Positions 57,942-64,000 of a stretch of DNA of 64,000 bases are shown here, one piece after another. How positions within the stretch are numbered: the first letter of the stretch is position 1; every line of letters begins with the position of its first letter. The notes beneath the pieces are model-generated. The model had not been told where the DNA came from, ran no database searches, and was given only the letters and a program-made list of their open reading frames with translations. Source of the stretch: Mytilinidion resinicola (taxonomy: Eukaryota > Ascomycota > Dothideomycetes > Mytilinidiales > Mytilinidiaceae). The translations under genes were made by a program, and so were the position numbers. The stretch spans positions 5,371 through 69,370 of the forward strand of contig NW_022985474.1 in assembly GCF_010093595.1 (NCBI RefSeq), in the 5' to 3' direction.

Positions 57942-58124
57942 TATTGCTCTAAACTTTCTCTTAGCTATTAGGAAAAGCTAGATAGTATATAGAACCTTAA
58001 AACTGTACTTTATATTTTATGGTTGTTGAGATTGCTAGGGTTCTAAAACGTCCAAATTGTACCAATGATGGGGTGGGCAGCTCGCTTGCATGGGCAGCTC
58101 GCATACAGACTACGTTAGGTTGCC
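57942..58124. mobile_element. Right-end remnant of a third, divergent Fot1-like element
   Basis: The right part (about 58,074-58,122) has the same architecture as the Fot1-like termini: two copies of GGGCAGCTCGC separated by a few bases, then ACTACGT and TA. The internal motif differs from that of the other two elements. No matching left end or transposase is seen, so only a stub remains. Confidence 0.6.
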
Positions 58125-58248
58125 ACGTATTACGTTACCTACGCTACAGTAGCTACTGTAGGCACCGCTAATAGCACCTATTGTTTATTTTTAGATAAGA
58201 AGTCAAATTGCTTTTAAAGCAAAGAACATTCCGGAAACCTATCAAAGT

Positions 58249-60671
58249 CTATATAAGAGAAGTCGGGTGATTAGGAGGTGAGTGGGGAGGTGGTGAAGAG
58301 TGTAAAGAAGCTGTAGACTTTAGCAGCTTAACAACCGCTTCGTGCCCGTTCTCGGCGGCCCACGACAGCGGCGTCCGACCGAGGCTATCCTTCGAGTCGA
58401 AGTCGACCTTGCCCGTGTCGAGCAGCAGCTTGACGACCGCTTCGTGCCCGTTATCGGCGGCCCACGACAGCGGTGTCTGACCCCAGCTGTCCTTCGAGTC
58501 AACGTCGACCTCAGTAATTTGAAGAACTGCCGCAACTGATACTGTAATTCCAAAGTACGCTGCTAAATGTAGCCCTGTTATTCGCCTCGGAACTCGTTGA
58601 CAGCGGTTGGAATTCCCAGCATACTTGGGGGCTAGCATTGCTTGAGCTGCTGCTTCTACCTTGATCTTGCATTGCAAAAATTCAAGGACTTTCGGATGTA
58701 GTCTCGACGCTTGGTGGGCATGCTGTCCCCAGTGGTGTACAGTGTAGTCGTACAGCGGGTTCAGTAATAGCCGCTCCTCAAAGCTAGAGCCTGTATGGCA
58801 AAATCCGCTTTCAAATACAGTAAATGAGAGATAGGTTAAACATGTTTCCGTGATGTCGAATTCTGCATTTGGATGCCACCGACTCAGCGTTACTTCGAGA
58901 TATTTTTGTGTTGTGTAGTGGACCAGGCCGATCATATTGCTCTGTTCGTCAACCGTGACTAGTCCGGCGCATACCGGAACTATCTCCTCAATCTCTATGA
59001 TGTAGCTCTCATCGAGTTCTGGTGTGTCGACTCGTACGGCAAGAGCATGCTGAAGCTCTATTATGCTCAGAGCTCTTTTTGCACAAGTAAGTCATGATAG
59101 AACTTCCTTTGCCAGCTTTATTTGCCCATCCCCCTGCTTTTCTATTCGCTCCATTGTGTCATCATACGCACGGTTGTATGCATCCTCACCGTTGGGTAAG
59201 TTTTGTAAAGCAGCTCGAAATTGTCCCGGAGCTTTCTTTTCAATCAAAGAATTGAGATGAAGCGTTGCAAGTAGAAACCTAGTGAAGTTGGGACCTCTGT
59301 TCTGAAATAAGATGCCAGGATATTGCCATTCTTCGGTTGAACATAGTTCTCTATTAAAGAAAAGTTGGAAGTTTAGGGATTCAAAAAACCTAGGGCTAAT
59401 TTAATAAAAAACTTTACCCAGCGACGCTGTATTTGATCATACAAAGGGAGAACGGACTTACACGCCAGTGACAGCCTTGACGACCTCTGTTTTGACTTCT
59501 TTCTGCAGATCAGAATCGCGTCGGACGAACGCCGGTAGGTCAGATATTCGACTCTCCACATATCTCCGCAAATCCTGTTCATCGGCACGGATTTCCAATG
59601 ATGGGCTCCGTTTCAACAGTTCTGTAATCTCTGGCTCGTTGCGCGATGTTGCGAAAAAGTTTGCTCCATATTTCTGAAGGTCAAAAGTTGTGGTGAGTAA
59701 TTTCTCTCGGCCGCCACCGAGCGCTCGGCATTCATCAAGAGCGTCGACGAGGATGAAAACTCGCGCATATTTGGCAACAACTAACCGAAGTGCCTTTGAG
59801 ATGTCATCTATTGAAGGTCGAGTTTTGTTGGCTTTCCATTTGTCATAGAAGGATTGAACACTCTCTGGCAGAAGGGATTTGCCTTCGGCCAGCTGTTTGA
59901 GCAAGTTTGCGAGTAGGCCTTCAGCTTCCTGCTCATCTTGCTTCAAAGTCGCAGTAGAGATATACAACGACAATATTGCTATCATCTTGGAAGCGAGTAA
60001 AAAGGTCATTGACTACAATAGAGGTGAGGATTGTTTTCCCGCCCCCGGAATGCCCCAACAGAACAGCGTCTGTTTGCTGGTCTGAACCCAGGTTCTAAAT
60101 TTGTCTGAATTTAGAAGCCACTGGCCAGTTCCCTCTTGCATGCGTTTGAAGACAGCATGCTGTTCAGAAGCAGAGTCGATTGGTGTTAGCCAGTCCAGAA
60201 CATCCCGCCGATATTTGTCTTCTCTGATAACACTTTCAGTAAAGTTCTTTAGCAGGTTGATGTTGACGTTGATACGAGCGCGGAGGTCGCGGATGTCATG
60301 TGGTCTCCAGTTGAGCTGCTTCCAAAGCTTTCTTATGCTAAAGCTCTTTTGTTGTGGCTTTAACTCCGAATTGGCGTTGAAAACGTGCTCCAGCTCGGTA
60401 AGAACCTTCCGGCAGCCGCTAGTGATATGCTCCAGGTCTGCTTTCTCTTGTTTATCTAGTTTTCGTCCCAATCGGATATTCCAAGCACGATTGAGGGTGA
60501 TGGATAGGTTTTTGACTCTGTTGCTTGTTAGCTTCACTTTTATTTCTGCCAGTGCTGCATACAGATCGGATACTCGGCAAACTGGCTTGGAGCACTGGCA
60601 AAGTCGTTCCTGATCTTGTTGGCTAATTGGATGACCGCAATGAAGTCGCCAACACTGAATCCGAAACTCAT
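58249..60671 (-). pseudogene. NACHT-ankyrin NLR-like (STAND) protein, broken
   Basis: The start [20 protein letters not shown] (ATG 60,671) is the conserved fungal N-terminal STAND domain. The NACHT core has Walker A WGIPGAGK (about 60,040) and Walker B RVFILVDALDEC (about 59,755). A winged-helix-like linker follows (MIGLVHYTTQKYLEV). The C-terminus has ankyrin repeats, two of which are nearly identical (RTPLSWAAENGHEAVVKLL and QTPLSWAADNGHEAVVKLL). Such proteins sense ligands and trigger incompatibility or immune-like cell death in fungi. Lesions: a frameshift near 60,570, a compensating pair near 60,035 (within Walker A) and 59,945, and TGA at 59,092-59,094 in place of Trp. A roughly 190-bp intron lies at about 59,270-59,460. 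Very probably non-functional in this assembly. Confidence 0.85.
58320..58530 (-). repeat. Near-identical ankyrin repeat units, about 102 bp each
   Basis: Two adjacent units encode DSKDxxGxTPLSWAAxNGHEAVVKLL with almost identical DNA. Such high internal conservation is typical of fungal NLR sensor repeats that change copy number by recombination. Confidence 0.8.
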
Positions 60672-62497
60672 GGTGGATTTGATCTGCTACTATCGGTGAT
60701 AGACAGAGATCTTTAGAGATTTCTCATTAACGCTGTGTTGACACTTTCTTTTTCAGCAGCGGAAGAGAGGGAGCTGAGAGCGGGGTAGTTCAACACTGGT
60801 GCCTTCAGCACCGCCGCGTTGGTCGTCGCATCTAATGGCAATTCCCAGCAAGCTTCACGCCATTCTGCGTTTAGCCTGATTTAGGTGAAGCATCTGCCTG
60901 GAATTAAAATATCGTGAGATGTGAGGCGTAGCAAGCAGTTGCACTTGAACGGACTATGGATTGAGAGGAGCTTCTCTTGGATCGCTGGACGCATTAGAAT
61001 AGTCCTATTTAGTTATTGCTCACCCCAGCGCTGCAGGGCTTGTGCAGCTTCAAACTGTTCGTGCACGCAAAAAGCGGACGCTGAATTTTGCAAGCTTCTA
61101 TGACACGGAACACATCGAGCAGGCTGCAAGCCAGCGCTCGATGGACGCGCTTGGGGCTGTGTGGTCGAGTGCGTCCATTTTGAGAGGGGTACCAGAAACC
61201 TGCGTCAAAGATCATGGCACGATGGTTTTGGAGTGGACGGAACTTGCCGGACACGTTCCACATTCTACCCAGCCTATTCTGAAAAGTACCCACCACCGGC
61301 ACCAGCCACTCCAAACGAAGAACGTCGCTCAATCGCCCTAAAAACACCCGTGGATCAATGAGACCGTCACGATCATCTCCACTCTAGCACGAGCATTCCT
61401 GGATGTCCTGCATGAGCTAGACATGCGGCTTCGCCCTGTAGCAGCCAATTCCTGGCAACATCGACGAGGTGCGGGATAACCCAAGCCTTATGAGCGCTGG
61501 GACATCTCTAAAATATCTGTACGACTCTCTGGTCGAAGAAGATTCTATCATGAAATGACTCGCCTATGAAGGACGCTTTCGCAGCGGTTTATTCATCCTC
61601 AACGACGTCAAAATCATGCCACCGCAACGTGCCCCCCACAAAACCCGTGGAACGCTGAGCAATCCCATGCTCAGTCGTCTGGTGAAGTGGCTCCCTTGAT
61701 ATCGGATCGTACACTCGAAGCTCGATACCGGTTTTAGGCTTCGAGTAATCCGTTATCAAAGCAGTCGACAGGAGTATCGTCCCTTTCTCACATTGTTTCC
61801 TATGAACACTCTGCTAGTGTTAGTGATTTTGTCAATATCGCACGCATATTCAGTTTCTTCGTAGGAGTCCTAAGTACACACCGGTGCACTAAAGGAACCA
61901 AGTCTTAGATCGAGATGTATCTCTCGTCATACTTGTGAAGTATCCACAATACATGAGGATATCGGGAGATCTAGACTTCCATTCCCCACCAATAGACGAC
62001 GCGGATGCAGACTAAGAGCCTTCAACCTTCACATACTCCGACCTTTTCCACGTCACCAAAGAATCATGTGCGACTTGAGATGCCTCTTTGTCAGGTGCAA
62101 CATGCAGCTACAATTCGACACTGAGAAGTTATAGAAGGGGACGATCAGCAGCGGTCGCGATGGGAGCATGTCGTTCCCCGCTCAATCCCCATTTTCAGAG
62201 TGGAAACCAACCCCAAAGCCCGAAGTCTAGGCCCATAGTTCAGATGCCACTGTCCAAAGCCGGCATCAGTAACTTCTAGATCGATGGAGTTTAGGTTTGA
62301 TCAAGCAGGCCCACCAAGGGACAAAGGCACGAGTTCCAGCGATGCCCTGACAGCTCTACCCACTCCTTCTAGAATATGATACTTCTAATCTCTTCAGCTA
62401 TCTATTCTGTGTGTATGGGTTTACCAGGACTTAGACAGCGATAGAGTCGTAACGCGACAAGAGCCGTAGCCATCTTTTGTCTTTCTTATCAGATGAA
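60672..62497. other. Long stretch without a supported gene
   Basis: About 1.8 kb. ORFs of 60-112 codons occur on both strands at 60,921-61,361; one plus-strand frame reads PAYSEKYPPPAPATPNEERR and IALKTP, which could be a decayed exon. I recognise no family, and the remaining sequence shows no coding signal. Confidence 0.45.
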
Positions 62498-63899
62498 ATG
62501 CGCCCACCAGGATCGGTGATATTCGCTGCCTCCGCTCCGTTCAGCTTAAAATGGCAAGTCATCGGCCCTGTCATCGCACTTACGGCACTGGCTACCATCT
62601 TCGTCGCATTGAGATGGTATAGTCGTGTTTCTTTGACTCGGAAAGTGGGATGGGATGACTATCTTATCACGTTTGCGTTGGTAAGTTGACCCCCAGAGTT
62701 TGTGCAAGCGTAGACTAATTGGTCAAGGCATTGTCAATGTCAATGATGGCACTCATCGTAGCTGGTTCGTTTTTTACCCATCTCGGTTTTCTATTGAATT
62801 CTAACATGACATACAGCGCTGTGTTTTGATTATGGCGACATAGACTGGCATGTGGACTGGCACGCCCTCGAAGATATAACCATTGTAAGTTCCCAATGAG
62901 CCTTTTGGTAGTTCTCTCATCTCCTAACCTACCCTTAAGCTCTTCTACACCAACAACGCCCTCTACCAAACCGCCATCAACCTCGTCAAATCCTCCATTG
63001 TCGTCCAATTCCTGCGAATTTTCACCGGACCGGTACCCACTCGCATCTGCCACGGAATTCTCCTCCTCCTCCTCATTGCTGCCTGCTGGGGCATATTCGG
63101 CGGCATCTTCCTCTGCATCCCGATCCGCAAACACTGGCACCCCGACTTTAAGGGCCACTGCATTAACTCCCGCGGATACTGGTACTCAGCCGCGGGGCTG
63201 AACGTCATGAACGATTTCATCGTATGGCTGTTTCCAATGCCGTTCATAAAGCAACTACGGCTGCCCACGAGACAGAGGATAGGACTACCTGTTGTTTTTA
63301 GCCTGGGCGGATTGTGAGTGCCCGCTATACCCATTGTCTTAACCCTTCATCTAATACCTCTAGCGTCTGCATCATCAGCGTCCTCCGCATGCTCCTCGTC
63401 CGCATCGCCGTTATCAACGGTGATCACACAAGTACGTCCTCCTCCCCCCTCCCCTCCACTCCCCATCCCTACTCAACTCCTTCTAACCCCACCCCCAGAA
63501 TCCGGCAAAGAAGCCCTCCTCTGGTCCGCGCTCGAAGTCAACATCGCCATCATCTGTGCGTGCATGATGGCGCTGAAACCGCTGCTGGTGCATCTCTTCC
63601 CGCGCCTCATGGGGCCCAAGAAACCAGCGCTGCATAACATGAGGCTGCCGATACTGGATACAAGTTTCTGGGGCACGACGGTCACGACGTCGGCGCGGAG
63701 GAGCAGTACGTGTGTGGAGACGCCAGAGGGGCCGTGGATTAAGGTGGATACGGAGACGGTGGTCGGGGAGGAGAGGGTGGGGCTGGGTGCGGGGGATGCG
63801 TCCAGATCTTACGGATCTAGGTCTCGAGAGGGGGGTTCGTTCAAGGAAGTGGAAGGTGATGGGGATGAGAGGCTTTATCATCCAGAGGATAGACATTGA
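62498..63899 (+). CDS. Fungal rhodopsin-domain (PTH11-related) seven-helix membrane protein
   Basis: In-frame ATG at 62,498 starts MRPPGSVIFAAS. Exons joined by four or five short introns (near 62,681, 62,765, 62,888, 63,315, 63,432) give about 370 residues without lesions. Seven hydrophobic segments are seen. The family hallmarks are present: VALRWYSR, WDDYLITFAL after helix 1, LFYTNNALYQTAINLVKSSI, FLRIF, CIPIRKHW, and DFIVWLFPMPFIKQL, followed by a helix ending ALLWSALEVNIAIICACMMAL. The cytosolic tail of about 100 residues is Gly/Ser/Glu-rich. The family is large in plant-associated fungi and is thought to include surface-sensing receptors; ligand and signalling are unknown. Confidence 0.85.
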
Positions 63900-64000
63900 A
63901 TCAAAGAAGTGCAAAGAGGAGATCGAAGCCGGCTTAGTGGTGCTGGATACCGCAATGCTTTTGTTCATCGTTGAAACTGTACCATATCTTCGCAGCGTGT
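63900..64000. other. Window end, 3' flank of the rhodopsin-domain gene
   Basis: 101 bp, no gene seen. Confidence 0.5.

Noticed and set aside
18506..64000. CRISPR array, bacterial operons or tRNA genes
   Set aside because: No regularly spaced direct repeats with unique spacers, no Shine-Dalgarno-led gene strings and no cloverleaf-type sequence were seen; the window is fungal.

Overview
This window is genomic DNA of a filamentous ascomycete (Pezizomycotina). The signs are short spliceosomal introns (about 40-200 bp), two Zn2Cys6 regulators, DHA1-type MFS transporters, a NACHT-ankyrin protein, Fot1/pogo and Tc1 transposons, and the footprint of repeat-induced point mutation (RIP): TpA-rich repeats in which tryptophan codons have become TAG. 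A secreted endopolygalacturonase suggests a plant-associated lifestyle. I cannot name the species.

Layout. (1) Bases 1-18,505 are AT-rich, RIP-mutated repeats: a minisatellite of about 121 bp per unit (365-1372); a dead telomere-linked RecQ-type helicase gene on the minus strand (about 1500-6490); a 3'-truncated Ty3/gypsy copy (about 7120-11,604); and a complete Ty3/gypsy chromovirus (12,531-18,500) with 410-bp LTRs and a CTAGC target duplication. The helicase plus minisatellite suggest a subtelomere, with the chromosome end possibly to the left. (2) 18.5-23.3 kb is sparsely coding: one membrane-anchored surface protein and a doubtful ORF. (3) 23.3-45.3 kb is a catabolic cluster for aromatic compounds: amidase, MFS transporter, DUF3237 protein, FAD monooxygenase, Zn2Cys6 regulator, gentisate 1,2-dioxygenase, fumarylacetoacetate hydrolase-family enzyme, aldehyde dehydrogenase, stilbene-cleaving-type carotenoid oxygenase and an isochorismatase-family hydrolase. 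(4) 45.5-52.2 kb holds a second Zn2Cys6 regulator, a second MFS transporter and an endopolygalacturonase. (5) 54-58.2 kb is a transposon pile-up that truncates an allantoate-permease-like MFS gene. (6) 58.2-60.7 kb is a broken NACHT-ankyrin (NLR-like) gene. (7) 62.5-63.9 kb is a fungal rhodopsin-domain membrane protein.

How the genes work together. The cluster reads as one route: the oxygenase would split a stilbene-type substrate into aromatic aldehydes, the dehydrogenase would make benzoates, the FAD monooxygenase would make gentisate, the dioxygenase would open the ring, and the FAH-family enzyme would hydrolyse the product. The notable point is that most enzyme genes are broken (transposon insertion, in-frame stops, frameshifts, lost start), while the transporter, regulator, aldehyde dehydrogenase and isochorismatase-like gene read through cleanly. 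This looks like a catabolic cluster caught while decaying.
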